From contig NC_134400.1 of assembly GCF_050003625.1 (NCBI RefSeq), positions 57,044,066 to 57,108,065 on the forward strand: a DNA stretch of 64,000 bases. The letters are read 5' to 3'. Shown piece by piece: positions 9,801 to 18,888 of this stretch (position 1 is its first letter; the number at the start of each line of letters is the position of its first letter). A program made the translations under genes and the position numbers. The notes under the pieces are model-generated. The model searched no databases, was not told the DNA's origin, and was given only the letters and a program-made list of their open reading frames with translations. Source of the stretch: Haematobia irritans (Eukaryota; Arthropoda; Insecta; Diptera; Muscidae).

Positions 9801-12200
9801 TGTACTGACACTTTGTGGTTTGAGAACAGCATGATGGGGCAGATAAAAGGATCCAAACGAGCCATTAAGAGACGTTTCCTTCGAAGTAGTGGGTCTCATT
9901 TGATCAAGATCCAGATATTCTCTAAGGACATTGTGATAAGTCTGACAAAGTTCAGGTTTGTTCTGAATGGATTGCTCCATCCGAGCGTATTGGATGAATG
10001 CCTGAGTTCGAGAATGACCCAGAGGGGATCGGAATTGGTAGTCTTCCTTGAAAGGGAGACGAACAATGTATCGACCGTCCTGGTTCCGGACAGTAGTCTT
10101 AGTGTAAAGGGCTTCACAGAGTTTATCAGAAGGGGAAAGCGCCTTTTCTTCCGGGACCTCTTCTTGCTCCCAAAACAAACGCAGCTGTTTGCTGACGGGG
10201 TCATCAGTAACATCTGTTACTTGAATGGAAAAGGAAGAAACAGACCGAGTATCGACTGGTCCACTAATTACCCAACCAAATATAGTCGCCTGAGCCAGAA
10301 GGGAATCACAAATATTCCTTACTCCATGAAGAAGTATCTGAGGGAGGATATTACTTCCTAAGAGCAAATCCACATGACCCGGGCGGTGAAATTGTGGGTC
10401 CGCCAAATCTAATTCTTGAACGTCAGAAACGTTAATTTTTTCTTTGGGAACAAAGAAGTTCGGCAAAAGCCGAGTGATTTTGGGAACGACAATAGCTTGG
10501 GTGTCAATAATAAGATCGTGAGATTGTGATAATAGGGAGAGGGAGCAAACATGACTGGAATTGGCAACAACTTGTCCACCAACACCGCGAATCTCAAAAT
10601 TCTTGCTTTCAGTAGGAAGAGAAATTCTCTGCTGAATACTTCGAGAAATGAAAGTTTTCTCTGATCCTTGATCGAGAAAAGCACGGGCTTTAAATGTGTC
10701 TCCTCTGTGTTTAATGGTAACAATTGCCGTGGGTAACAAAGTGTTTTCTCTAGAGGAAGTCTCATTAGGAGAGGAAAAGTGTGCAGAAGTCTGCAAAACA
10801 GTAGCATTACCGGGTGAGCTAAATGTTTGGAACGAAGAGGTTTCAACTTGGTCTGCATCCGCTGACGCTGTTGTAAAATTCAACGTCGAAGACTGGGGAT
10901 GCATTTCTGAGCCGGCAGGATTAATCGAAACTCTACTCTTCGGAAAGTGCAAAAGAGTATGATGATTCCTTTTACATTCAAGACACACGAATTTACTCTT
11001 GCAGTCCTTTCGTACATGTCTATAGGAAAGACAATTGAGACATATATTGTTATCATTTACAAATCGGTTGCGAGATGGAGGGCTTAAATCTCTGAATTTA
11101 GTACAATCCTTGAGGGGGTGACTTAGGTCACAAAGCTTGCATTTGAGACTTGCATTGCCTTCGGTCTTGAAAGAGTTGACTTCGGCAGATCTCTTAGTGG
11201 GAAAAGATTTCGGACCGTGGATACTGTCAAGCCTCTCAACAATCTCGTATCGATTGGAGAGAAAACTGTCCATTTGGGACCATGTCGGAAGTTCTTTATG
11301 AGTATGGAGAGATTGTTCCCACAAAGACAAAGTTTGGTGCGGTAACTTACTCGAACATAAGTATACTAGAATTGGGTCCCAGTCTTCCGTAGAAATATCA
11401 TGGGTCTTAAGGGCAGCGAGGCAATCGTTAATGGTTGACTGAATCCTTTGCAACGCTTCACCACTTTCTGACGAAATAGCTTTCAAGTTTAAGAGAATTT
11501 TTAATTGATTATCTACAAGTATCCTTTTGTTCTCATATCTTGCACGCAATGCTTCCCAAGCCAAAGCAAAGTTCTCACCGCATAACTGGTACTTCCTCAC
11601 AATACCCGCAGCCTGACCGCTTACCTTGAGGCGAAGATGGTAAAGTTTTTGAACGGGAGTCAATTTGGGGTGATTGATATACACCGCGGTAAACATATCG
11701 CGAAAAGAAGGCCACTCCTCATACCCGCCTTGAAAATTCTCAGTATCGCATGGGGGGACCTTAATACAACTGAAGGATGAGTCTGAATTACCGAGTGGTA
11801 ATGAAGCCTGAGATGGGTTAGGAGGAGCTATAAAAGTCTTCTGTGCGTCCATTATCTTTGCCTTACACGTGTGAAAAAGTAAGGTACAACTTCTGTACTT
11901 TTCCTTGGCAGCGGTTATGAATTCATCGGTGAATTTTCCGCCCTGAGTGGTGAAAATCTTTTTATAGGATGTTTGGACATTTGCCCACCTTTCATGTAAA
12001 TCTTGAGAGGCCACTGTTAAAGAGGAGTCGGTATGATCCGTTTCTGGTCTCTCATCGAAGTCGGTACAAAACATGACCAGATCATCGGAAAAGAAAATAA
12101 AGTCTACCTGTAAGTCGTCCATTCTGGGAGCGTATCCGTGGAAGAGAGACAGAAGAGACACAGTGTCAAGAGAAAATATATGCAGGTGAGAGTAGAGCAA
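6855..12200 (-). CDS. BEL/Pao Gag-Pol polyprotein, intact
   Basis: One frame of 1781 codons encodes all enzymes needed for retrotransposition. Translation may begin at 12200 or more likely at MDDLQVDF (12122). Domains in order: capsid-like DUF1759 region (about 145-325); CCHC-type knuckles (about 354-417); aspartic protease with LDQGSEKTFIS (about 509-519), where Gln replaces the usual Ser/Thr after the catalytic Asp; reverse transcriptase (about 775-990) with GDIEKMYRQ and YVDD (about 925); RNase H of the Peptidase_A17 region with GFCDASEKAY (about 1100) and a second Asp near 1176; integrase zinc-binding H-H-C-C (about 1405-1443); integrase core with Asp in GLDFAGPF (about 1475), Asp in SDNGTNF (about 1541) and Glu in GGLWEAGVK; and a DUF5641-type C-terminal domain. 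No stop or frameshift is present. With matching LTRs this suggests a copy competent for movement. Confidence 0.95.
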   Translation of the reverse strand: MLYSHLHIFSLDTVSLLSLFHGYAPRMDDLQVDFIFFSDDLVMFCTDFDERPETDHTDSSLTVASQDLHERWANVQTSYKKIFTTQGGKFTDEFITAAKEKYRSCTLLFHTCKAKIMDAQKTFIAPPNPSQASLPLGNSDSSFSCIKVPPCDTENFQGGYEEWPSFRDMFTAVYINHPKLTPVQKLYHLRLKVSGQAAGIVRKYQLCGENFALAWEALRARYENKRILVDNQLKILLNLKAISSESGEALQRIQSTINDCLAALKTHDISTEDWDPILVYLCSSKLPHQTLSLWEQSLHTHKELPTWSQMDSFLSNRYEIVERLDSIHGPKSFPTKRSAEVNSFKTEGNASLKCKLCDLSHPLKDCTKFRDLSPPSRNRFVNDNNICLNCLSYRHVRKDCKSKFVCLECKRNHHTLLHFPKSRVSINPAGSEMHPQSSTLNFTTASADADQVETSSFQTFSSPGNATVLQTSAHFSSPNETSSRENTLLPTAIVTIKHRGDTFKARAFLDQGSEKTFISRSIQQRISLPTESKNFEIRGVGGQVVANSSHVCSLSLLSQSHDLIIDTQAIVVPKITRLLPNFFVPKEKINVSDVQELDLADPQFHRPGHVDLLLGSNILPQILLHGVRNICDSLLAQATIFGWVISGPVDTRSVSSFSIQVTDVTDDPVSKQLRLFWEQEEVPEEKALSPSDKLCEALYTKTTVRNQDGRYIVRLPFKEDYQFRSPLGHSRTQAFIQYARMEQSIQNKPELCQTYHNVLREYLDLDQMRPTTSKETSLNGSFGSFYLPHHAVLKPQSVSTKVRVVFNASKRTTSGTSLNDVLHVGPTLQSDLMTLILRWRLFKYVFNGDIEKMYRQILVHDDDTHFQRILFRPSPTSAIKDYALRTVTFGVNCAPYLAIRTLIQLAQDSEDSYPRAAQIIRNEMYVDDVLSGAHDPESAIESLSQLLEMLSSAGFQLKKITSNNAEILNSVAEDRVLDSKFLKFYETSGTKTLGVQWNALEDGFSYKIDPPRITQSATKRQILSAVSKLFDPAGWISPIVIQAKILLQHLWLEGTGWDENVKPNTLLKWNQFLESLHYTSQIKIPRWIHFSPKFKTQVHGFCDASEKAYCAALYLRVDTGGSVLSNLLVSKTKVAPIDPLSLPRLELCGAVLLSQLIKHVLRDISLNKVELFLWCDSSIALGWLGKPPHTWKTFVANRIAKILRNIGNRSWRHIRSNENPADLGSRGCSPTELMNNSLWWHGPEWLIEPPENWPKSVVFVENPPEVRKVETFHLSESSDDMLNRFSCWAHALRVITYVVRFYKSSRRQMVSSSLTISHEEFKETRDLLIRVTQRKYYPHEYNTLTLSKQVHRKSSLYSMNPYLDPSGIMRINGRIANSNLRFSERHPIILPVKSRFCQLYIAYLHLTLLHAENNLLMRSVREEYYVSRLRSAIKKCIRSCKTCTIYKRKLLSQQMSALPQERSSFSLPFTITGLDFAGPFTIKASNLRQAIYQKGYVCVFVCFSTKAIHLELCSSLSSESFLAAFIRFVGRRGLPSKIMSDNGTNFIGAERKLRYEFKAFLNSAAKDIARKYEIYGFEWSFIPPNAPHMGGLWEAGVKSFKIHFRKVAQNHKYTFEEFATLLTRIEAVLNSRPLSSMTDDPFEMLALTPGHFLRGAPLVATPETVQDNLSYTDRWDKLKSQQHEFARRWKDEYLKELQQRYKWHYPTENLKIHQLVVIKDDQIPPCEWKLGRIKAVHQGRDGLIRVVDIRTSNGSITRDITKICPLFYEPPIKSNESSASQ

Positions 12201-15200
12201 AAGATTGCAACTTCACGATAAAACAAATACTCAGTCTTTCAAAAGTAAAACTCGAGGAAAAAGAGAAGATGCGGGGCCACGTTAATTCTTTTCGAGGGAA
12301 TGAAGCGTAGCGTGAAATAGTAGACGGAGTATATCCGTGGTAATATCTCTTGGGACTCGAACCGTTACACAACCAAAAAAGAAATCAGAATGCACCAGGG
12401 TTTCCGAGGATTGATTTCGTTGCAGGCTACCGAAATGAGACATTGACTAGAGCAGGCGACCTAAAACCGGCAACTGGTACCAACCTTTGAGTCTGTTTCA
12501 ACCTCACAAGCCATTTGAAGCCATGACACAAGCAAGCAAGTTTGAGCGCTGACCCCAGGACTGAAATTTTAGGCCTTATAGCGAGCAATGTTCAATTGGG
12601 TAGTCGTTAACTAGTCGTTCACCCAGCCAACCCGAGAGAGCAAACTTAACTTTGTTTAGCAGAGTTATAGAGACAAAATCTTGAGAGAAAAAAATATAGA
12701 AATAAATTGACGAGAAAATTTCGTATAGAAATAAAATCCTGCAGAGACTTCCGCTTCTGAGACGAAATTCTATGGAAATCTAATTCCCACAGTACGCTCT
12801 TTAAAAAATGGAATCTCGAGAACACTTTCCCCAGGAATTAAAAAGGCTGAGAAACTCTTTCTATGGGAATGAGAACAAGAGAAAACTTTCCGTAGAAATA
12901 AAATTTTGAGACAATTTCCTATGGAAACAAACCATGAGAAAGCTTTCTATAGAAATAAAATTTTGTGGAAATTTTCTATAGAAGTAAAAATCTTGAGAAG
13001 ATTTTCTACAGCAATACTATTCCGAGAACCTTTTTATAAAGATAAAATTTCGAGACAGTTTGAGAAAAATTTCTACAGAAATGAAAACATGAGAAAACTT
13101 TCTATGTAAAAAAAAACTGAGACAATTTTTCTATGGAAACAAACCATGAGAAAACTTTTTATAGAAATAAAATTTTGTGAAAATTTTCTATAGAAGTAAA
13201 AAATCTTGAGAAGATTTTCTATAGCAATACTATTCCGAGAACCTTTTTATAAAGATAAAATTTCGAGACAGTTTGAGACAATTTTCTACAGAAATGAAAA
13301 CATGAGAAAACTTTCTATAGAAATAAACGCTGAGAAAAAAAAAAAAAAAAATTCTATAGAAATAAAAATTCTTAGAAATTTTTCTACAGCAATGAAAGTA
13401 GAGCAAACTTTCTATGAAAATAAAATTTTGAGAACATTTTCTAGAGAAATACAATCTTGAGAAATCTTTCTGAAAAATTTGAGAAAATTTTTCATAGAAA
13501 TATTATTCTGAAAAAATTTTCTATCGCAATAAAATTTTGAGAAAACAAAAAAACGGGCAACTCTGAGAAAATTCTCTATCGAAATAAACTTTTGCGACAA
13601 TTTTTTATGAAAATAAAACAGTTTTCAGAAAACTTTCTATCGATATAAATCCATGAGTTTCCATAGAGATACAATTTTTGAGAACTAAATTCTTGAGAGA
13701 TAAAATTTTTGAGAAAATTTTATATATAAATACAATTTTCGGGTAAAATCTTTATAAAATAGACATTTGAGAAGACTCTTTGTAGGAATAAAATCTTGAG
13801 AAAATTTTCTATAGAAATTGAAATTTGAGAAAATTTCTGTAGGAAAAAAAAAAAAAAAAAAGAATTCCGAGATCACCAAAGGCAAATGTAAGCACGAAAA
13901 AACCACAACTTATCCATTAATGTAATTCGAATAAGTCCTTAAATTGAAAATCGTACTGTGACAGCACATGTGACGAGTGAAATAGCCATTAATTAATTAA
14001 TTCAATTCAGCACGAGCTCAAAATTTCTTCGTAGCTAAGGCTTGTATCACAATATGTCGAAGCTCTTAGAGTACGGTACAATCATAACAGTTTCAACATA
14101 TGTCCGAGATATCAGTCTCAACATATGCCCATAAACATAAATAAAATAAAATGAGTAATAACTAAGCACCACATTTGTAGATAACCATCTTAACGAATTA
14201 TTAGAATCACCAGGTACGGTTTTTAATTCCAACGAGAGGGTGCGCCACTATTTGTAACGAGATGGGCATATATATGACACATCAACGGAGTCTGTGCGAC
14301 TCGTGGTTTCTGGTAACGAAACCCAATAAACTGTTCCAATAAGACCGTATTGAATCCGTTCATATATGGTTGCCCCTGGCAACTAGTTCTCGTCTCTTAC
14401 TCAAAATAGTACAAGAGTTCGGTAGCGTTATGACTTTGTAACTTCTGTTACTTTATTTTTGTATGAGATTCAATGTTATAATTCATTTATCGAATGTTGT
14501 CGAGAGTAATAGTATAAAGTTCAAAATTTGATGTAGATTAGTGTTACTGATTACAATTCTAACGTTGATGGTGGTATAGGCGGCTGTTAGGAGCGCAAAG
14601 CAATTTATGCTGGATCAATTAATTATTTAAAAAAGATCTCAGATAATTAGATTATTTTTCGGTTGCTCCCAATTTAGTAGCATATAAACAAAAAAAAAAA
14701 AAAAAAAAAAACAAAAACATGTTATGGACTTGCTCCTTTACAGCAGCCTATATGTGTTTTCGTTACCGTGGTCATTACCCAATCTCCTTATAATACATCA
14801 AACCAGCTGTGGGGTTTTAGGTGTTTCGTTGGTGTCATTTGCGGTACAACAAAAAAAAGTGGCATACTCTTAGGAGGCTGCGATTAAAACAACCACTGGG
14901 AGATTGTAACGAAAACACTAATCTACTTTCTGAATAAAAATGGGCGGTGACTTACAGAATTTCCAAGAAATTGTACCAACTTTGCTGGACTACCGGTGCT
15001 GCTGTGGTCGTATCTGCCCTCAGTTGTCGAGATTATCTTGTGCCACTGCCGTTGAAAGAGAAACGCTCACAATGGTTGCTGTAGTTTTATACGTTCCATA
15101 AACCAAAACAAGTTTGCCCAAATGACTTACGGTGGCAAGAATCGTTGGCTTTCGTTCCCTTGCCTGTTGAGCTGGTGGATGGTGGAGTTCAGCAAAATGT

Positions 15201-16380
15201 ACACTTAGGGGATGAACATATAAACACCGCAGTTGATGACATAGGCAACGGTGGCTGCGGCGTATGCCGCTACTGTCGGTGTTCGTTGTATGGGTAAAAG
15301 TCGTAGTTATGCGGTGTTGCTTGTGCGAATCGCGGAGATGGCTACGTAGATGTTGACAGACGTTTGGTGACCAGTTGCGCCGCCGTATACAAGTCTATAC
15401 TGGTAAGACGATTTTGCAGCGATGTCAGACACACCGGCGCATATGTCCTCTTCTATCAAAACAAAATCAAACTTATTCGTGGTCGAGCTGGTGATGGATG
15501 AAGATTCGTGATTTGGTTGTTACGGTTAATTCTGTTTTGTATGTTTCACACTGTTGATTTGGATGATTTTTCGTCGTGTTATACACAGGTTCCACTAACG
15601 ACTCCTGGGGCCTAACCTCGAACTTAGTGGCTACCTTCAAGTGCAACGTGGAAACTTACTCGCGCCTGGCAAACTGCAACAAATATCTATTCTCTTAGTA
15701 GGAATATACCACTAGTTCGTCGTGAGGGACATGGGAGATATTTGCTTTTTCCTCGTCCACTTGTTAGGTTGTTAGGTGATGGTGGTAAAAAGTATGGCCC
15801 AATTCTTCTTGCAAGTACCACACGACGGTTTGGTTACTGACGTCCCCTGAATCGTACTGCTGAAAACTAAAGGTTGGATTTGATGCAGTCCGACGGCGCC
15901 GTATAAAACAAACCTTGGACACACGTGCAGGGTGGTTACGTAACGTTACCCCTGGTAGATGCCTCCAATCCTTACCAGAAATGTTAAATCTGTCGTTGTA
16001 CGCCCAACGCTATTTTCTTCATTTAACTCGTACGGATTGATACTCCCTTCGTACGGATTACTATCAACTTTTCTGCGTTCGCTCACTGTACCTTTTAATA
16101 AACTTTACTGTCACGTCTCAAATCTCAATTAATTATTATTTTTTTCCCAGTACTACCAACATTGAAAATGTCAAGTTAGTTATTTTTTTATTTTATGACA
16201 GCCTACCATAACCATTCACAATAGGGCACCTCAAAAGAACGTTGCCACTGTAAATTTGTGGGAATTATCCAAAACGGTCGGGTGAATAGAATTGCTCAAA
16301 TAATTTAACTTGTTTTTTTTTTTTTTAATTAAAGGACTGTAGCGATTAACCAATGGTTACAAGAGAGGTTCGAAGGACCA
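12201..16380 (-). other. Long 5' leader of the BEL element
   Basis: About 4.2 kb lies between the 5' LTR and gag, far longer than the few hundred bases usual in BEL/Pao elements. It contains a tandem array (12650-13850), A-runs near 13842-13861 and 14691-14711, and about 1.6 kb of G/T-rich sequence (14750-16350) with no frame of 60 codons or more on either strand outside the LTR edge. The latter may be degenerate captured sequence, a regulatory region or the remains of a gene. I could not identify it. Confidence 0.65.
12650..13850. repeat. Tandem array of about 30-bp units with TTCTATAGAA palindrome, in the BEL leader
   Basis: Roughly 35-40 degenerate units of the form GAGAAAATTTTCTATAGAAATAAAATTT, with spacing about 28-35 bp. 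Each has a TTTCTATAGAAA palindromic core. Higher-order duplication is visible: the block near 12936-13100 recurs near 13140-13320 with the same CGAGAACCTTTTTATAAAG variant. The unit resembles the 29-bp array in the HINE-like elements (27880-28030, 37620-37800, 44500-44940, 55790-56150, 59950-60360). Small frames here are by-products. Confidence 0.75.
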
Positions 16381-16987
16381 TGTTGAATCGATTGAGGAAT
16401 TAGAGATGTGAACTTAGGTTCATACGTGTTGGGTAAAAGCCAGAAAAGAGAGCGAAGGTGGAGATGGGTCTTTAAAGGCAAACGGGGACCTTAGGCATCG
16501 ATATGGTATTATTAAATCACTGTGACATTGAGCTCAGGCTCACTGGATAATCATGAACTCCACACAAGAACGGTTACTTACATATTTCGCTATCAAAAAA
16601 TGATCAAAGTAAAAAAAACCACGGGAGGTTTGGAATTCGTTGTAGACTTTTATTATTTGATCGAGAGATGTGTCCCAGGCGACGGCTGGATAGAGAAAGA
16701 GAAGGTGGAAAGTGAGCTCGCAGGTTACTAGATCAAAGAATAAAAGGACAGAAAAAAAGCAGAGTTGCCACTTAGACTATTTTTTCCTTTAGCCTATTAC
16801 ATTATTTTCATTTAATCTATTACATCTTAACGGATATTGGAAACTTAATAAGACAGAAAGAAATTCAAAATCTAGGAGAATACAATTATATCTATTTTAA
16901 TTCAATCCAATGTAATTCATTTCAAATTGTTATATATATTAGACTTAATTAAGTAATGTGGCGTACTAGGAGAAAGTACATTAAACA
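16381..16987 (-). repeat. BEL element 5' LTR (element orientation)
   Basis: 607 bp, the second member of the LTR pair, followed on the plus strand by the GTTGT duplication and the resumed mariner frame. In element orientation the sequence directly inside it starts TGGTCCTTCGAACC (complement of 16367-16380). This sits where a primer-binding site belongs and begins with TGG as tRNA-primed sites do. I could not assign a tRNA. This LTR should hold the promoter. Confidence 0.9.
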
Positions 16988-16992
16988 GTTGT

Positions 16993-17349
16993 TCCATACT
17001 GTTTTGGCCGGATTTGGCATCTTGGCATTACGGTAAAAAGGCCATGGAGTGGTACGCCGCCAACAACGTGCATGTGGTTCCCAAGGACAAGAACCCTCCC
17101 AACACGCCAGAGCTCCGCCCAATTGAGAAATACTGGGCTATTGTCAAGCGGAACCTAAAGAAGACCAAAAAAACTGCTAAGGACGAGCAGCAGTTCAAGG
17201 CAAACTGGCTTTCTGCGGCGAAGAAGGTGGACAAGGTGGCTGTACAAAATCTGATGGCAGGTGTCAAGCGTGAGGCTTTGGAAAAGCGAAAGCCTAACTC
17301 AATATTTTTCCTGAATTTTATACTAATTGAACTTGAAAAAGAAATTTAA
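16993..17349 (+). pseudogene. DD37E mariner transposase, C-terminal part
   Basis: This continues the frame broken at 5510. It holds the second catalytic Asp (in WPDLASWHY, just after the LTR junction) and the final Glu in PELRPIEKYW, with 37 residues between them. That gives the DD37E signature of the mosquito/fly ITmD37E group. It ends at a TAA at 17347-17349, about 75 bp before the right terminal repeat, as expected. The frame is clean, so the gene carries only one nonsense codon plus the BEL insertion. Confidence 0.85.
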
Positions 17350-17438
17350 TTTGATTTTTTAAATAAACGATTTCAACGATTTACACGCGTTTTCCCTTGA
17401 CCAAATTTTGACCGTATCACCCTTTATATACTTGTTTA

Positions 17439-18313
17439 CAAATAAATTTACCTTACTTTTTGCCCACATACTACCTTTTTTAATTTTTCTACGAATTAAT
17501 GGCATCCCACACTGTGATGTTCTCAGCGGATGTTTATTTACACTCCGTTATGCTGGTGGCCGTTGTGAGTGTTTCCAACTTCTCTAATGATATAATCTAT
17601 TTTGGAAGACATGGAAAAGGAAACTTAAATGTTTATTGTTTTATTTATGTTCAGATAACTTACAAATATTTAGCTAAAATGAAAAAAAAAAAATAAAATA
17701 ACTTAACTTAGGACTTAAGTCCTAATAAAAATGAAGCTATATAACTTAGGCCTATTGATATCCTTTTGGGACACATGAACGTTGTTTGTATAGTTCATGA
17801 ACGTTAAGTTTCGCATGCATAGTTAGGTCTTCCCAGAAGTTTATGTCCTTCAAAACATGCGTACAATTTCAGGAATATGAAGTTCTTTACAAACTTCATA
17901 ATTTAAGAAGTAGCCCTGCATACATTTTCTTTCAAAGAAGTTTATTCCTCAGACCGCCACAAGCCATATTTTGTTCGCGTCGAAAGTTCGTCTGACATTC
18001 GAATTACTACACTGTTAGAAAAATATGTTTTTCATATTGTTGTGGAAATATGGCATCTATTTACATACATGAATTCAATTGTCGTTTTAGTTAAGTTGCA
18101 GTGAAGTTTAGTCGTCACCGCGGTAAGCATTTTAATGGCATTTGTATTAAATGAATTTGTTGTACTATCTAAGTTTTCTTTAGGAATAAAACTCTCATCC
18201 TGACAAAAACTGATTTATATTAAATAGAGTGTTTTATTTCCGAGACTCAATAAAACTTTAAAAATTCTTTTATCTCGCGTGGATGTTTTATACCAAGTGA
18301 GATTGCCCAAAAT
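17439..18313. other. AT-rich spacer with an R2 fragment
   Basis: No convincing gene. At about 18006-18035 the sequence CACTGTTAGAAAAATATG matches the left end of the R2 repeat at 40948 and then diverges. The 65-codon frame at 17499-17696 has no recognisable domain. Confidence 0.45.
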
Positions 18314-18451
18314 ATGCCAAATAGTTGTAAGACTTTAAGAAGAAGCCCAAGATTTATGACAGGAATCGTGGACGAGTTTGGAACACCACCGGAGTCACCA
18401 GAAATGAGTTCACCTAGCAAAAACGGTCCAACAAATGGAACTCATGGTTAG
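18314..18451 (+). pseudogene. Exon-like open fragment cut by the LINE
   Basis: An ATG at 18314 opens a frame of 44 codons up to the LINE junction at 18445, then stops two codons into the LINE tail. The peptide is rich in Ser, Pro, Thr and Asn (for example VDEFGTPPESPEMSSPSKNG), a composition unlike the surrounding AT-rich repeats and typical of a disordered part of a host protein. After the LINE the sequence runs at once into a HINE-like element. It may be a broken exon or a captured gene fragment. I do not recognise the protein. Confidence 0.3.
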
Positions 18452-18639
18452 GTTAGGTTAGGTTAAAGTGGCAGCCCGATTAAGATTCAGGCTCACTTAG
18501 ACTATTCAGTCCATTGTGATACCACATTAACTAAAAGTACCTATTACATATGGGCACTTCTAGTTTTAACCGTTGAACCTTCTCGATTATTTTCTTCTGT
18601 TGAACCAACCAGATTGTTCCAAAAACATTAGCAGACTGC

Positions 18640-18888
18640 TTAAGTTAACGTTTTCCAGGTCCGACAGCTCATACAATAGTCATTATACTTCGCACCAATA
18701 GTTTTTGCAAAATCGCCTATCAGGCAGCGACCCGTTATAGCAGATATCAGGAGTGATATCTGGCGTCTCGAGAACACTAGCATATCTAGTGTGCGGTTTA
18801 AGTTTAAATGGGGCCATATTTGCTTGGTGTCGTTAAAACCCTTACAATTCTCCCAGAGTCTCAAAGTGTAATCCACTACGTTAGGCAC
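18640..18888 (-). pseudogene. LINE ORF2 C-terminal remnant
   Basis: 82 codons with TLRLWENCKGFNDTKQIWP and ending near DYCMSC, resembling the zinc-knuckle end of LINE ORF2. It overlaps the end of the reverse-transcriptase frame by about 12 bases in another frame. Full-length relatives have an RNase H domain of several hundred residues between these two blocks, so an internal deletion is likely. Confidence 0.55.

Larger units (their letters stand above)
5511..16987 (-). mobile_element. Complete BEL/Pao LTR retrotransposon, apparently very young
   Basis: Two 607-bp LTRs (5511-6117 and 16381-16987) are the same length and match in every line I compared. The 5-bp target duplication GTTGT (5506-5510 and 16988-16992) fits BEL/Pao. 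In element orientation the LTR starts TGTTTAA and ends CAACA. The polyprotein is one uninterrupted minus-strand frame (6855-12200), and a second zinc-knuckle frame lies between it and the 3' LTR. The leader between the 5' LTR and gag is unusually long, about 4.2 kb. At 11.5 kb the element is well above the usual 6-10 kb of the superfamily. Confidence 0.92.
4670..17424 (+). mobile_element. Tc1/mariner element, DD37E type, split by a BEL insertion
   Basis: Ends AAGGGTGATACG (4670) and CGTATCACCCTT (to 17424) are perfect 12-bp inverted repeats flanked by TA (4668-4669 and 17425-17426). Subtracting the BEL element and one 5-bp duplication leaves about 1273 bp, normal for the superfamily. The transposase reads on the plus strand in two parts. 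The insertion sits inside a HINE-like element and was itself hit later by the BEL retrotransposon. Confidence 0.85.
4419..17438 (+). mobile_element. Short HINE-like (DINE-1/Helentron-type) element, split by a mariner element
   Basis: The left part (4419-4669) has the full family head: TATACCCTCCACCATAGGATGG, then a GTCC protomicrosatellite near 4553-4563. The right part is only TATACTTGTTT (17427-17437), the family tail. Removing the mariner insertion leaves a head fused to a tail with the array lost, at a GGCC/TATA microhomology. This resembles the 90-bp mini-copy at 60411-60500. Assignment to DINE-1/Helentron-associated elements rests on T-run insertion, subterminal inverted repeats and the protomicrosatellite; it is an inference. 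Confidence 0.6.

Noticed and set aside
9813..10361. 182-codon plus-strand frame
   Set aside because: It is the antisense shadow of the BEL polyprotein between the protease and reverse-transcriptase regions.
12906..13600. Frames of 60-84 codons on both strands
   Set aside because: They are translations of the TTCTATAGAA tandem array in the BEL leader.
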